NCBI GenBank assembly: GCA_023129715.1
Contig: JAGMBO010000019.1
Coordinates: forward strand, 1 to 64,000
Source of the DNA: Candidatus Eiseniibacteriota bacterium
GTDB lineage: Bacteria; Eisenbacteria; RBG-16-71-46; CAIMUX01; WJJG01
Length of the DNA: 64,000 nucleotides
Direction of reading: 5' to 3'
Both the position numbers and the translations under genes were made by a program. How positions within the stretch are numbered: position 1 is the stretch's first letter; each line of letters begins with the position of its first letter. Below are positions 42,937-52,175 of the stretch, in pieces. The notes below the pieces were generated by a model. It ran no database searches and was not told where the DNA came from. It saw nothing but the letters and a program-made list of their open reading frames with translations.

Positions 42937-44355
42937 CTACGGCGCGTACTCTACCGGGTGAGTCTCTCCATGCCAGTCGACGAACTGCAGGATCACGATC
43001 CCGGGCTCGCCATACGCTTCCGCGTAGGCTTCCTGGATCGGCAGGAGATCGTAGATCAGCGTCCTCTCGAAGTAGGCGTCACACATCTCGCCCAGGTCGT
43101 TGTGCACGAGGATCAGCCGGGCCTGGACGGGGGTCGATTCCATGAATCCCCCGACCATGAAGAGCTGGAAGGGATGTTCGGGCTGACAACCGCTGTAGCC
43201 TACATGCAGGCACAGCAGGTTGCCCTCGAGAGAGAGCCTCGCGAGGTTGTAGGGAGCCGAGCACAGCGAGTCGGACGGCTCGTCGATCAGGATCACTGGG
43301 GGGAAATCTCCAGGAGGCAGGTCGGTGACCAGCCCGAAGTCCGCCTCCAAGTAGCTCTGGGGCAAGCCGCCCGGCCCAGGGAGAATCACGACTTCGAGTG
43401 GATTGGGTGTGGTGAATCGCACCGGCGCGATGCTCGCCGTCGGCGGGGGATGGCCGGTCAAGGTGTAGAGGCCCGTCTCGTGGGTCGGGAAGGCGTAACG
43501 TCCATCGGGTCCGACGCGGACCCGCAGTTCGTGCACGCCGGGGCCGGTCACCTCGACCCAGCCGCCGGGGAAGGGCCCCTCGCCGCGGTCGTGGTAGCCG
43601 TTCTCGTTGCGATCGTCGAAGAAGAGTCCGGCGATGCGGGGCCGCTCCGCGACAAACGAGAAGTGCACGTGCGCCCCAAAGGAAAACCCGCCCAGATCAG
43701 GCGCGTGGAACACCCACAGCCGGAACTCGGAGGTCTCACCGGAGAGCAGTGCCGCATCCCCTCCCAGTGCGTCTGAGTAATCGAATCCGTAGGCGCACTC
43801 GCCCGGCCGCCCGGCGCGGTTCGTGCTATCCCCGCAGTCGGTCCAGTCGGCGTTGACCGCGGTGACGACCGGAGGCTCGAGATCGAAGATCACGACCTCG
43901 GCCGGTCCATAGAGCGGCCTGCGGTCGACATTCCTGATCGCGACTTCGAGCGAGATCTCTTCCGATGAGGGCTCGATCGTCAGCAGGCGGCCGATCAGCT
44001 CGACCCGCAGCGGCTCCTCGCCCGGCACGGGCGTCTCGAGCGAACGCAGGACGAAGCTGTTCTCGACGGGATCGATGTTGCCCTCGAACTGCCCGGCGGC
44101 ATCGGTGGCGGTGGGTTCGGGCTGCGTCGAGTCCGAGCAGCTTCCCAGGCCTAAGCCGAGAGCGAGAAGCGCCACGAGAGCCACAAGGGTTGTCGGGGAT
44201 GGGAAGCGCCGGCTGGAGGACCGGATGGTGGGCCGGATCGCGCACCGGACGGAGGGCCGGATGGTGGGCCGGATCGCGCACCGGACGGAGGACCGGATCG
44301 AGGGCCGGATCGCGCACCGAATGGAGGACCGAATGGCGGAGAAGTGGGCAACCAT
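42937..44355 (-). CDS. lipoprotein with Arg-rich repeated N-terminus and SdrD/carboxypeptidase-like domain
   Basis: The start ATG 44355 has a strong GGGAGGTG site 5 bases upstream, so translation should run through a 50-residue stretch made of a 12-residue repeat (core IRPSVRCAIRPT). Then come a hydrophobic segment (LVALVALLALGLGLGSC) and lipobox Cys at residue 73. The mature part has beta-rich domains, among them FFDDRNENGYHDRGEGPFPG GW, the pattern of SdrD B-like or carboxypeptidase-regulatory folds. The n-region is extraordinarily long and basic for a lipoprotein signal. A stretch SSRRF before the hydrophobic core hints weakly at Tat export. Function unknown. Confidence 0.65.
   Translation of the reverse strand: MVAHFSAIRSSIRCAIRPSIRSSVRCAIRPTIRPSVRCAIRPTIRSSSRRFPSPTTLVALVALLALGLGLGSCSDSTQPEPTATDAAGQFEGNIDPVENSFVLRSLETPVPGEEPLRVELIGRLLTIEPSSEEISLEVAIRNVDRRPLYGPAEVVIFDLEPPVVTAVNADWTDCGDSTNRAGRPGECAYGFDYSDALGGDAALLSGETSEFRLWVFHAPDLGGFSFGAHVHFSFVAERPRIAGLFFDDRNENGYHDRGEGPFPGGWVEVTGPGVHELRVRVGPDGRYAFPTHETGLYTLTGHPPPTASIAPVRFTTPNPLEVVILPGPGGLPQSYLEADFGLVTDLPPGDFPPVILIDEPSDSLCSAPYNLARLSLEGNLLCLHVGYSGCQPEHPFQLFMVGGFMESTPVQARLILVHNDLGEMCDAYFERTLIYDLLPIQEAYAEAYGEPGIVILQFVDWHGETHPVEYAP
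44223..44330. repeat. three 36-base tandem repeats
   Basis: Units at 44223-44258, 44259-44294 and 44295-44330 are near-identical, sharing GGATCGCGCACCGGACGGAG or a close variant; partial units flank both ends. They keep the reading frame (12 codons per unit) and fall inside the coding start of the lipoprotein gene. Confidence 0.85.
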
Positions 44356-44543
44356 GAATCACCTCCCGAATGGAGCACTCTGCTCGGTCACAGGGGGGAT
44401 GGTCCGTCTCTCAGGCCTTCGAGGCCGTCGCACTCCAGTGTACCGCACGGGGATATGGGGGTTCCATAGGAGTCTGATTCCGCCGGTTCCGATCTTGCAC
44501 AGCGACGCCGGCGCCGAGGCCCTCGTCGGCTCACCAGGGAAGG

Positions 44544-44765
44544 TCAATCCGCCGCAGCCGCGCCGAGTCCTCGGTGCGCGGGCTCGGCTACGACGGTGCA
44601 GACACCGCCGATCTGAAGAGACTCCTTGTCCACGGTGATCGTGCGCACCAGGATGCCCACACGAGACACCAGCTCTTCATCCAAGAACCCGAGGACATAC
44701 CACCGCGGATCGGCGGAGACCATTGGGTCGGCGCCGAGCCCCAGTTCCGCGATGCAGAGGACCAC
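44544..44765 (-). pseudogene. GNAT acetyltransferase N-terminal fragment
   Basis: The frame encodes DPRWYVLGFLDEELVSRVGI, LVRTITVDKESLQIGGVCTV, VAEPAHRGLGAAAAD and then stops. The GGVCTVVAEPAHRGLG portion is the acetyl-CoA-binding core of GNAT enzymes, but the following two-thirds of the domain is absent and the start is unclear. The flanks (44356-44543 and 44766-45174) hold no gene that I can support. Confidence 0.6.
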
Positions 44766-45174
44766 TCCGGCAGTCGGCGATGAGCGCGTGCCCGAGGGCG
44801 CTGAGGTTGCCTAGAGCAGGGGCGGTAGGTGCACATCGGCCGCGATCGAGCAGAGGCGGTGGGCGCTATTGCCCTCCATCGATCAGGCTAGGTTTCCTAA
44901 CATCACATTCCCCATTCCGGCTGACCACCGGGGTGGGCTGACCAGCGCCCGGCTGATGTGGTGCCCGGCCGAAGTGCAGGGCGCGGGGCGCGCATTTGGG
45001 ATTTGGGGTATCCCCACGCCCTGGGCGTATGGCAGTATGGCCGCGGTTGCGTGAGCGATGATGCCTCGCAGATCGGTTCGGCCAGGGCCTCCCGGTACCG
45101 CCACCGTGGGGATGGCTCCCGAGCGAACCAATTCAGGACTTCCCCGAAGACCTCAGGCATGGAGGGGCCGGCTG
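44766..45174. other. leader region of the catabolic operon
   Basis: No gene is seen. The promoter of the 19-kb operon should lie here; I found no clear -35/-10 or -24/-12 pair. The only firm signal is the GGAGGGG ribosome site before the thiolase ATG at 45175. Confidence 0.4.
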
Positions 45175-46371
45175 ATGAAGGAAGCCGAATTCATGTTCCC
45201 TGGAGCCCGCATCCCCTATGGCACGTGGGGGAGCAGCTACTTCCCCGCCTGGCAGATGTCCGCGCTGGCCGAAGTGAACATCGGGCAGTTCGCCGGAGAA
45301 GCGATGGGCCGGATTCTGGCCAAACGCAACGTGCCCAAGAATCGGCTGGACTACCTTGTGATCGGATCGACCGTGCCCTGGCACTGGAAGTTCTGGAACG
45401 CACCGCTCGTGTCTAGCTGTCTGGGGCGGCGGCTTCCCGGATTCCACGTGGAGTGTGCGTGCGCGACGGGACTGCAGGCGACGCTGGCAGCCGCAGCGGA
45501 AGTCGAGGCGCGGGCCGCCGAAGTCGTTGGCGTGCTGACCTTTGACCGCACCAGCGATTCGCCGGTGGGCGTCTTCCCGGAACGCCGTGCCTACCAGAGA
45601 ACCGTGCCCCTCGCGGATGTGTGGGACAACTTCGGTTTCGACCCGGCCACGAGCGGGGCCATGATTGCCACCGCCGGCAGGGCCGCCCGCAAGTACAAGG
45701 CCGATCGTCGTGAAGTCGACGAACTGGCCTGCTATCGCAATCAGCAGTACTTCGAAGCCCGTGCTTCCGGGATCCTGGACAAGGTGCTTGTGCCCCTTGA
45801 CCTCCTGAGCGTCCAAGGGCGCCCCCTCGGCCGCATCGATGATGACCTCGGTGTGGGCCGGCTCAGTCTCAGTGAGGTGCGCGCGATGCGCGAGTTGGAC
45901 ACCTGTATAACCGGGGGGACGCAGACGCACGCCTCTGATGGAATGGCAACGCTTCTGGTGACCAGCCGAGAGAAAGCCAAGGAGATCAGCACGCGACCCG
46001 AGATCGATATCCGTTTCGTCGCCAAGTGCGAGCTGCGAACCGATCCCGGCATGATGCCCGAGGCTCCGGCGCTGGCGGTGCAGAAGTTGCTGGAGCGCTG
46101 CGGTCTGACGATGAAGGATGTCGCGGTGGTCAAGAACCACAATCCCTTTGCGGTCAATGATGTCATCTTCGGCAAGATCCTGAACTATGACTGGCGGCAG
46201 ATGAACAAGACCGGTTGCTCCCTGGTCTGGGGCCACCCCCAGGGACCGACGCTGACCCGAACGATGATCGAGGCCTTCGAGGAGGCCGTCTCGCTGGGCG
46301 GTGGCTATGTGTTGGTTTTCGGCTGCGCAGCTGGGGATATAGGGACCAGCGCGCTATTCAGGGTTTCGTAG
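45175..46371 (+). CDS. thiolase (acetyl-CoA acyltransferase family)
   Basis: The 398-residue protein has the thiolase layout: nucleophile Cys in VECACATGLQA near 99-105, the KNHNPFAVND stretch near 320, CSLVWGHPQGPTLTR near 345 with the catalytic His, and a second Cys in FGCAAGDIG near 382. It would split 3-oxoacyl-CoA into acetyl-CoA and a shortened acyl-CoA. ATG 45175 follows GGAGGGG by 7 bases. The active-site environment (CACATG instead of the usual CSSG or CASG) and WGHPQG are divergent, so the substrate may be unusual. It is the first gene of the long plus-strand cluster. Confidence 0.85.
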   Translation: MKEAEFMFPGARIPYGTWGSSYFPAWQMSALAEVNIGQFAGEAMGRILAKRNVPKNRLDYLVIGSTVPWHWKFWNAPLVSSCLGRRLPGFHVECACATGLQATLAAAAEVEARAAEVVGVLTFDRTSDSPVGVFPERRAYQRTVPLADVWDNFGFDPATSGAMIATAGRAARKYKADRREVDELACYRNQQYFEARASGILDKVLVPLDLLSVQGRPLGRIDDDLGVGRLSLSEVRAMRELDTCITGGTQTHASDGMATLLVTSREKAKEISTRPEIDIRFVAKCELRTDPGMMPEAPALAVQKLLERCGLTMKDVAVVKNHNPFAVNDVIFGKILNYDWRQMNKTGCSLVWGHPQGPTLTRTMIEAFEEAVSLGGGYVLVFGCAAGDIGTSALFRVS

Positions 46372-46386
46372 GGAGGCTTGGCGGAC

Positions 46387-48477
46387 ATGACGAAGGCGAT
46401 GCGGGAGCCGGGTTTGCGGACGCTCGGGCTGGGCAGCGTGCTGGATGTTTTTTCGCGGGGGCGGTTGCCGATCAAGTCCGAGGAGCTGATCGATCGGATC
46501 TTCGGCAAGGACGCCGCGCGGCGTTCGCTGGTGATCTCGGGCGCGAACGGCATGGTCGGGGCGGGTAAGGCGATGCAGTTCGGCTCGCGACTCCTGCCCT
46601 TCGGGGTGCGGGTGGTCGCCCTCGATTTCCCGGGCGCTCCCGATGGAATCGGCCAGCAGTATCCGGGCTTGGTCGGCACCTTCGGCCGCAAGACCGCGGA
46701 TCAAGTCATGGCCAACATCATCCGTCTCACTTACGACGGCGCGCACTTGCCGGCCGAGCTGAGGGAGCTGAATCCGGCATTCCTGCTCGAGGCAATCCCT
46801 GAGATCCTCGAAGTCAAACGGAGCCATTACCAGATCTTCCGCGACGCCTTTCCGAAGATCGAGATCCGTTCGGTCACCTCCGGCTTCCCCAGTTCCGAAT
46901 TGGGTGTTGGCATCGCTCACCCCGCGTTTCCGCACCAGATCAACAAGGTCTGGGAGATCGTCGAGCCGGAGCCTTCGGCGATCACGCACCTTCTGTGGGC
47001 GCTGGGTTTGATCCCGATCCCGGTGGGTGACCACTGGTCCTTTGTGCTCGATGTCCTCTTCTGCGGTCTATTGCACGCCGGGGTGAGTTACCACGAGACG
47101 AGCAACATGCCCTACTGGAAGATCGACAAGTGGGTGCGCCGCATCCTCGGGCCGAATCCTTTCCGGGCGCATGATGTGATTGGAGCCAAGGGGGCGAACT
47201 TCCTGACCTGGTCCTGCCTGCATCACCTGGGACAAGCGTACGGCGAGTTGTTCACCCCGACCTGCGAGCTGGTGGCGCACAAGGACGCCGGCACCGACTG
47301 GTACCCACCGAATCACTTCCGTCCGGTCGTCGACTGGAAGCTGGACAGTGAGGAAGAGGAAGACCTGCGCTGTCGGATCCTCGGGCCTCTGTTCCAGATG
47401 ACGAGCCTGATGCTCCAAGAGGGCCGCGCCACCCTACCGCACATGAATGCCGTCGGAGAGCTGTGCGCTCAGTTCCGTAGCGGGATCCTGGCCGTGGCGC
47501 GCGACATGGGACCGGATGCAGTGCGCCGGCAGGTCTTGGCTTATCACGCCCGGCATCCTGCGGCGGCGCGCTCGGCATGGTATCCGGCGGTCTTCGATGG
47601 AATGGACCACCCCGAGTGGCAACAGCTCTACGTCAATGCCGAGCACGACGGAACGGTGGGCGTGATTACACTTGGCCGCGAGAGCTATAACAGCGATGTG
47701 GATGCAGAGCTCAATCGCGCCATCGACTGGTTGAAAAAAGAGAGCATCGAGCGGGTGATTGTGACCGGGGACTTTCATCTGTCCACCCAGATGATCGGCG
47801 CCGACACAACTGAGTTCTATGCTGCCCTGGAGCGTGCGGAAGAGGGCCTGCGTGTGTCTCGGACTTGGTCGCAGACGGCGCGGCGGCTGGCGACAGAGTT
47901 CGAAGTGTCGGTCGGGTTCGTCAATGGCAAGCGCTGCCTGGGGGGCTTCCTGGAACTCCTCCTGCACTGCCGCTATTTGATCGCCGTTGAGAGCGCCGAT
48001 CTCGGCATGCCGGAGGTCACCCTGCCGGTTGTGCCCGGGATGGAGGGTTGTCATTGGCCGTTCCGGAAGGCGCCCGCGCAGCACTGGCCGAAGCTGCTCC
48101 ACTTGCTGCTGGGGGGCGCGTCGCTCAAGGCGCGTGAGACGATAGGTTGGCTGGTCGATGCTACCGCGCCGCTTGACGAGGCGATCCCGCTGGTCTGGGC
48201 GGTCGCCAGCGGAGGTGCGCACAGCTTGACGGAGCGCAAGGTCATCGCGCGGCCGCTCGAGGGACTTCCCAGCGAGGTGAGCGGCCTGCCGGCACCGGAC
48301 AACCCGGCCGCGGAGGCTGCCCGCCGGGCGATCATGGAGAACATCCGCGGCTCCTGCGGGGTGACCCTGGCCGAGGCGCTGGACCGGCAGGCGAAGCAGT
48401 CGGCCGACTTCATGCTCTCGGAGCCCTGCCGGAAGGGCCGGATCGGCAGCGAATACAGCAAGACGATGCTCATCTGA
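46387..48477 (+). CDS. 3-hydroxyacyl-CoA dehydrogenase/enoyl-CoA hydratase fusion in reversed domain order
   Basis: The 696-residue protein begins with a Rossmann fold (LVISGANGMVGAGKAMQFGS near 51-70) followed by the 3-hydroxyacyl-CoA dehydrogenase features LLEAIPEILEVK near 135 and VGIAHPAFPHQ near 175. From about 430 a crotonase domain follows (VGVITLGRESYNSDVDAELN, GKRCLGGFLELLLHC, ADLGMPEVTLPVVPG). In FadB/FadJ the hydratase comes first; here the order is the opposite. ATG 46387 is 10 bases after GGGAGG; a TTG three codons earlier touches that site. It would oxidise and hydrate CoA esters in the same pathway as the neighbouring thiolase. Confidence 0.78.
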   Translation: MTKAMREPGLRTLGLGSVLDVFSRGRLPIKSEELIDRIFGKDAARRSLVISGANGMVGAGKAMQFGSRLLPFGVRVVALDFPGAPDGIGQQYPGLVGTFGRKTADQVMANIIRLTYDGAHLPAELRELNPAFLLEAIPEILEVKRSHYQIFRDAFPKIEIRSVTSGFPSSELGVGIAHPAFPHQINKVWEIVEPEPSAITHLLWALGLIPIPVGDHWSFVLDVLFCGLLHAGVSYHETSNMPYWKIDKWVRRILGPNPFRAHDVIGAKGANFLTWSCLHHLGQAYGELFTPTCELVAHKDAGTDWYPPNHFRPVVDWKLDSEEEEDLRCRILGPLFQMTSLMLQEGRATLPHMNAVGELCAQFRSGILAVARDMGPDAVRRQVLAYHARHPAAARSAWYPAVFDGMDHPEWQQLYVNAEHDGTVGVITLGRESYNSDVDAELNRAIDWLKKESIERVIVTGDFHLSTQMIGADTTEFYAALERAEEGLRVSRTWSQTARRLATEFEVSVGFVNGKRCLGGFLELLLHCRYLIAVESADLGMPEVTLPVVPGMEGCHWPFRKAPAQHWPKLLHLLLGGASLKARETIGWLVDATAPLDEAIPLVWAVASGGAHSLTERKVIARPLEGLPSEVSGLPAPDNPAAEAARRAIMENIRGSCGVTLAEALDRQAKQSADFMLSEPCRKGRIGSEYSKTMLI

Positions 48478-48981
48478 GGATGCTCCCCTGAGGATGCGAG
48501 GCGCCGGAATGCCCCCCCGGATCCGCCGGGAATGGAGCCCTCGGCACGGCTCCCGAGTGCGCCTCGAGCGAGGGGTGCACCTGCCGTAAGCGACTTCTCA
48601 GTATCCACTTGGGCCGACCGACAGGGTCTCAATCAACCTTGACGTCGACCCTTCGGCCTGCTACGTTGACGTGGATGATGTCCCGGAATGTCAAGCGGCC
48701 ACCCGCGCCATTGCCCGACACCCAAACACATCCCGGGACACGAACTCCGCAGGCCGGCTCGCGATAGCCAGCCTCCCTCTATGTTCCCGAAGGCGGCAGT
48801 CCTTCGCCGGGTGCTCTGCCACAACTGTCACCGCAGGCAGCCGTTGCTGGGACGAGCCTGGACTGGCCGGGTGGGCCCCAGGGCGCCCTCGGACGGCCGG
48901 TCCCGCGCCGCGGAGCGCGCCGCCTGCGGCGGGGATCCTCCGGCGGGTCCTCGGAGTCGCATTGGGCAGAGAAGGCATGAC
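48478..48981 (+). other. 504-base gap with a possible internal promoter
   Basis: TTGACG (48639-48644) and TACGTT (48662-48667) are 17 bases apart, a plausible sigma-70 promoter inside the cluster. The remainder has open frames that encode low-complexity basic peptides without family features; I see no gene. This gap may split the cluster into two transcription units. Confidence 0.4.
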
Positions 48982-50706
48982 GTGATTCTAGGCCGGTATG
49001 GAAACTCGCCCAGACGCCTGGGTAGGCTCGTCTCCAGCATCGGAGCGCTGCTTACCCAGAGGGCGCAACGCTGGCCCGATCATCCGGTCATCGCCTTCCG
49101 CGACGCTCAGGGCACCTACGCTCCGGTTTCCTGGCGCGCCTTTCTCGACGATGTGGCCGCGCTCGCGACCTTCCTGCACGCGCAGGGGATCCGCAAGGGT
49201 GACCGGGCGGCTGTGTTCAGCCCCAACAGCTATCCGATGCTTCTGTGGGAGATGGCGGTCACCTCGATGGGGGCCATCTCGGTTCCGATCTTCGCCGGCT
49301 ACGACGCCCGCAACGTGGACAGTATCCTCGGGCACGCCGAGCCGAAGGCGATCTACATCGATGGCGACGAACGGCTCGCCAAGGCCAGATCGTCGGCTGC
49401 CTTTGGGTCCATTTCCATCATCGCAACTCGTCAGCCATCCGACTACGCGCCTTTCGACGATTGCCTCCGGGGCGGATCGCGAGAGCTATTTGGCGAGTTG
49501 GTCAAGGGCGTTCGGGCCAGCGATGTCTGCTTCCTGCAGTACACCTCCGGCACAACCGGCGCACCCAAGGGCGTCATGCTCACGCACCGCAACATCATGT
49601 CCCAGCGCAAAGGCATGTCACAGGTGTGGGAGATTCATCCCGGATCCCGATTCCTCTCTTATCTTCCCTGGCATCACTCCTTCGGGGGGCTCTTCGAGAG
49701 GTTCGCTGCGCTCTATCACGGAGCCACCATTTTCATGGAGGATTCCTTCGGCAAGGACATCCGCCGCCTGATCGAGAACTGGGGGGTGGCCCGGCCGACG
49801 CAGTTCTTCAGCGTGCCCAAGGTCTATGTCGCCCTGGTGAGCGAGGCCCGGGCGGACCCCGAGATCCACAAGACGATCTTCCATCCCGAGCTCAAGTTCG
49901 TCTTCACTGCCGCCGCGCCGCTGCCACAGGACTGCGCGGAGTACTTCCGCGCCCAGGACATACCGGTCGTCGAGGGCTGGGGTCTGACCGAAACATCCCC
50001 GCTGGTGACGTTCACGTCCTTTGGGGGACCGCGGGTGCCGGGCTGCGTGGGTGAGCCGATCGCGGGTTGCGAGATTCTCATCGACCCGGACGATGAGATC
50101 CTCGTCCGCGGGCCCAATCTGATGAAGGGCTACTTCCGCGATCCGGAGCGAACGGCGCAGGTGATCGATGAGCTTGGCTGGCTTCATACCGGAGATCTCG
50201 GTGAGCTGTGCGATGCCGGCCTTCGAATGACCTGTCGCAAGGATGGACTCTTCAAGCTGAGCAATGGCGAGAAGGTCTCCTGCATGCTGGTCGAGAACGC
50301 GGTGACCATTTCGTCCCAATGGATCCAGTTCGCGCTGGCCGTCGGCGCGGGGGAGGACTTCGTCGGCGCCCTGGTCTTTCCCAACTTTCCCAACTTGGAG
50401 CGGTGGGCGCAGAGCAACGGTTGCCGGCTGCCCGAGGGCCGCGCACTTTCCCGGGACCGCGCGGTTCAAGAACTGGTGGCCACTGAGATGAGCGGCAGCA
50501 TGAGTGACTTCCAGCCGAAGTACATGCGGGTCAAGGCCTTCACGATCATCCCCAAGGAACTCTCGATCGAAGACGGCGAGATCACCCCTTCGATGAAGGT
50601 CATCCGCCACCATGTGGTGGCCAAGTACAGAGAATGGTGGGAGCGGATCTACTGCCCCGTGCAGGATCCCGAACGACAGGCAGACGTAGTAACCCTACAA
50701 GTGTGA
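48982..50706 (+). CDS. AMP-forming acyl-CoA synthetase
   Basis: The 574-residue enzyme has the ANL-family motifs YTSGTTGAPKGVMLTHRN near 180-197, YLPWHHSFG near 225, GWGLTETSP near 333 and HTGDLGELC near 404. It would activate a free carboxylic acid with ATP and CoA. I place the start at GTG 48982, which has AGAAGG 8 bases upstream and is followed by protein-like sequence; the same frame is open to 48688, but that part is basic and compositionally non-coding. The C-terminus lacks the usual Lys-containing PKT-type motif in clear form (it has PKELSIEDGEITPSMKV). Substrate likely a longer or cyclic acid. Confidence 0.82.
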   Translation: MILGRYGNSPRRLGRLVSSIGALLTQRAQRWPDHPVIAFRDAQGTYAPVSWRAFLDDVAALATFLHAQGIRKGDRAAVFSPNSYPMLLWEMAVTSMGAISVPIFAGYDARNVDSILGHAEPKAIYIDGDERLAKARSSAAFGSISIIATRQPSDYAPFDDCLRGGSRELFGELVKGVRASDVCFLQYTSGTTGAPKGVMLTHRNIMSQRKGMSQVWEIHPGSRFLSYLPWHHSFGGLFERFAALYHGATIFMEDSFGKDIRRLIENWGVARPTQFFSVPKVYVALVSEARADPEIHKTIFHPELKFVFTAAAPLPQDCAEYFRAQDIPVVEGWGLTETSPLVTFTSFGGPRVPGCVGEPIAGCEILIDPDDEILVRGPNLMKGYFRDPERTAQVIDELGWLHTGDLGELCDAGLRMTCRKDGLFKLSNGEKVSCMLVENAVTISSQWIQFALAVGAGEDFVGALVFPNFPNLERWAQSNGCRLPEGRALSRDRAVQELVATEMSGSMSDFQPKYMRVKAFTIIPKELSIEDGEITPSMKVIRHHVVAKYREWWERIYCPVQDPERQADVVTLQV

Positions 50707-50715
50707 GGACCCGCC

Positions 50716-51996
50716 ATGTGCGCGACAACCCCGCAAGCCCAGGCAGGCGCATCCGGGAAGCCGGCCGGGCACGAGACGCCCGTCAGGAAGATCGAATCCT
50801 CCAAGCTCATGCGTCGCATCATGGGGGAATACTTCAGCGAACTCTTCGAGGCGGCCCGGACAGGGTCCCCGAAGCTCGCCTGGTGTACGAGCGTGGGTCC
50901 CGCGGAAATCCTCGTGGCCTGCGGATTCCGCGTCTACTTCCCAGAGAACCATGGCGCGATGCTGGGCGTCACTCGCACGGCAACCGGCTTGATCCCGCAC
51001 GCCAATGCCATCGGCTATTCGCCGGAGATCTGCTCGTACTTGACCAGCGACATCGGCTCGCATCTGAAGGGCGAGTCCCCGATGGCGAAGATGCCGGACT
51101 ACGAGTTTCCCAAGCCGGATGTGCTGGTCTATAACACCAACCAGTGCCGGGAGGTGCAGGATTGGCTGGCCTACTACCAGAGAGAGTTCGACGTCCCGCT
51201 GCTTGGGATCAATACGCCGCAGGGCCTGGGCGAAGTGACCGATGTGCACATTGAGGCGGTTGCCAAGCAGATGGAGGAGCTGGTTGCTCCCCTGACTGGC
51301 ATCACGGGGGAGAAGTTCGACTACGACAGGTTTGCGGAGGTTGTCGGGCTTTCGAAGACGCTGACTGACAGGTGGAAGGCGGTATTGCAGTGCGGTGCGG
51401 CGCGTCCGTCGCCGCTCAACTTCTTCGACGGGACGATCCACATGGGGCCGGCGGTCGTTATGCGGGGCGATCCGCGAGCGATCGAGTACTACGACGCCCT
51501 CCTGAATGAACTCAACGAGTGCATCGCGCAGCATGTCGGCAGCCTGCCGGAGGAACGCTTCCGGCTCTATTGGGACGGCATGCCGATCTGGGGCAAGCTG
51601 CGGGATCACTCGACGCTGCTGGCTTCGCTGAAAGCCTGTGTGGTTGCGTCGACATACTGCAATAGCTGGATCTTCGACGCCTTTGATGCAGAGGATCCTT
51701 TCCGCAGCCTGGCCCGGGCCTACACTGAGCTGTTCATCGTGCGTTCCGATGCATGGAAGGAAGGCTACATGCAGCGGATGATCGATCTCTTCGGGATCGA
51801 TGGGCTGATCTACCATGATGCAAAGACCTGCCCAAGCAACTCCAATAATCGCTACGGATTGCCGGACCGCCTGGAGCGCAGGACGGGTGTTCCCTATATC
51901 GTCATCCCCGGGGATCTCAACGACCTGCGGTGCTTTTCCGAGGAGCAGGCGCGCACCAACATAGAGGCCTTCATCGAGCAGTTGGCGGAGGCCTGA
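50716..51996 (+). CDS. 2-hydroxyacyl-CoA dehydratase / benzoyl-CoA reductase subunit (HgdB/BcrC/DCCP family)
   Basis: The 426-residue protein belongs to the HgdB family: KLAWCTSVGPAEILVACGFR near 53-72, YSPEICSYLTSDIG near 101, LVYNTNQCREVQDW near 137, and DAKTCPSNSNN near 367. The Cys residues at about 57, 106, 144 and 371 are those expected to hold Fe-S clusters. Family enzymes perform difficult reductions or dehydrations of CoA esters using an electron from an ATP-hydrolysing activator, encoded next. Normally two such subunits form the enzyme; only one is present here, as in double-cubane-cluster (DCCP/YjiM-like) proteins. Oxygen-sensitive chemistry is implied. Confidence 0.83.
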   Translation: MCATTPQAQAGASGKPAGHETPVRKIESSKLMRRIMGEYFSELFEAARTGSPKLAWCTSVGPAEILVACGFRVYFPENHGAMLGVTRTATGLIPHANAIGYSPEICSYLTSDIGSHLKGESPMAKMPDYEFPKPDVLVYNTNQCREVQDWLAYYQREFDVPLLGINTPQGLGEVTDVHIEAVAKQMEELVAPLTGITGEKFDYDRFAEVVGLSKTLTDRWKAVLQCGAARPSPLNFFDGTIHMGPAVVMRGDPRAIEYYDALLNELNECIAQHVGSLPEERFRLYWDGMPIWGKLRDHSTLLASLKACVVASTYCNSWIFDAFDAEDPFRSLARAYTELFIVRSDAWKEGYMQRMIDLFGIDGLIYHDAKTCPSNSNNRYGLPDRLERRTGVPYIVIPGDLNDLRCFSEEQARTNIEAFIEQLAEA

Positions 51997-52175
51997 TTGG
52001 TGACCGGGACAGCCGCTGCGGACGGCGGATCCCGGATGCCGGATGCGGGAAGCCCAACACCGGGCGCAGGAGGCCGCACGCCGGTTGAGGCAAGCCGGAT
52101 GCCGGCGGCGGGCAGCTGGGTGTCGCGGAATGGAGTCGGGAGGCCGGGCGTCGGACGTCAGAGGCTGGGAGGAAG

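Noticed and set aside
44223-44330. CRISPR-like regular repeats
   Set aside because: Units abut without spacers and preserve a 12-codon frame, so they are a coding tandem repeat.
48688-48981. N-terminal extension of the acyl-CoA synthetase
   Set aside because: The frame is open but encodes a basic, Pro/Arg/Cys-rich stretch without family similarity; GTG 48982 has a ribosome site and joins the conserved domain.
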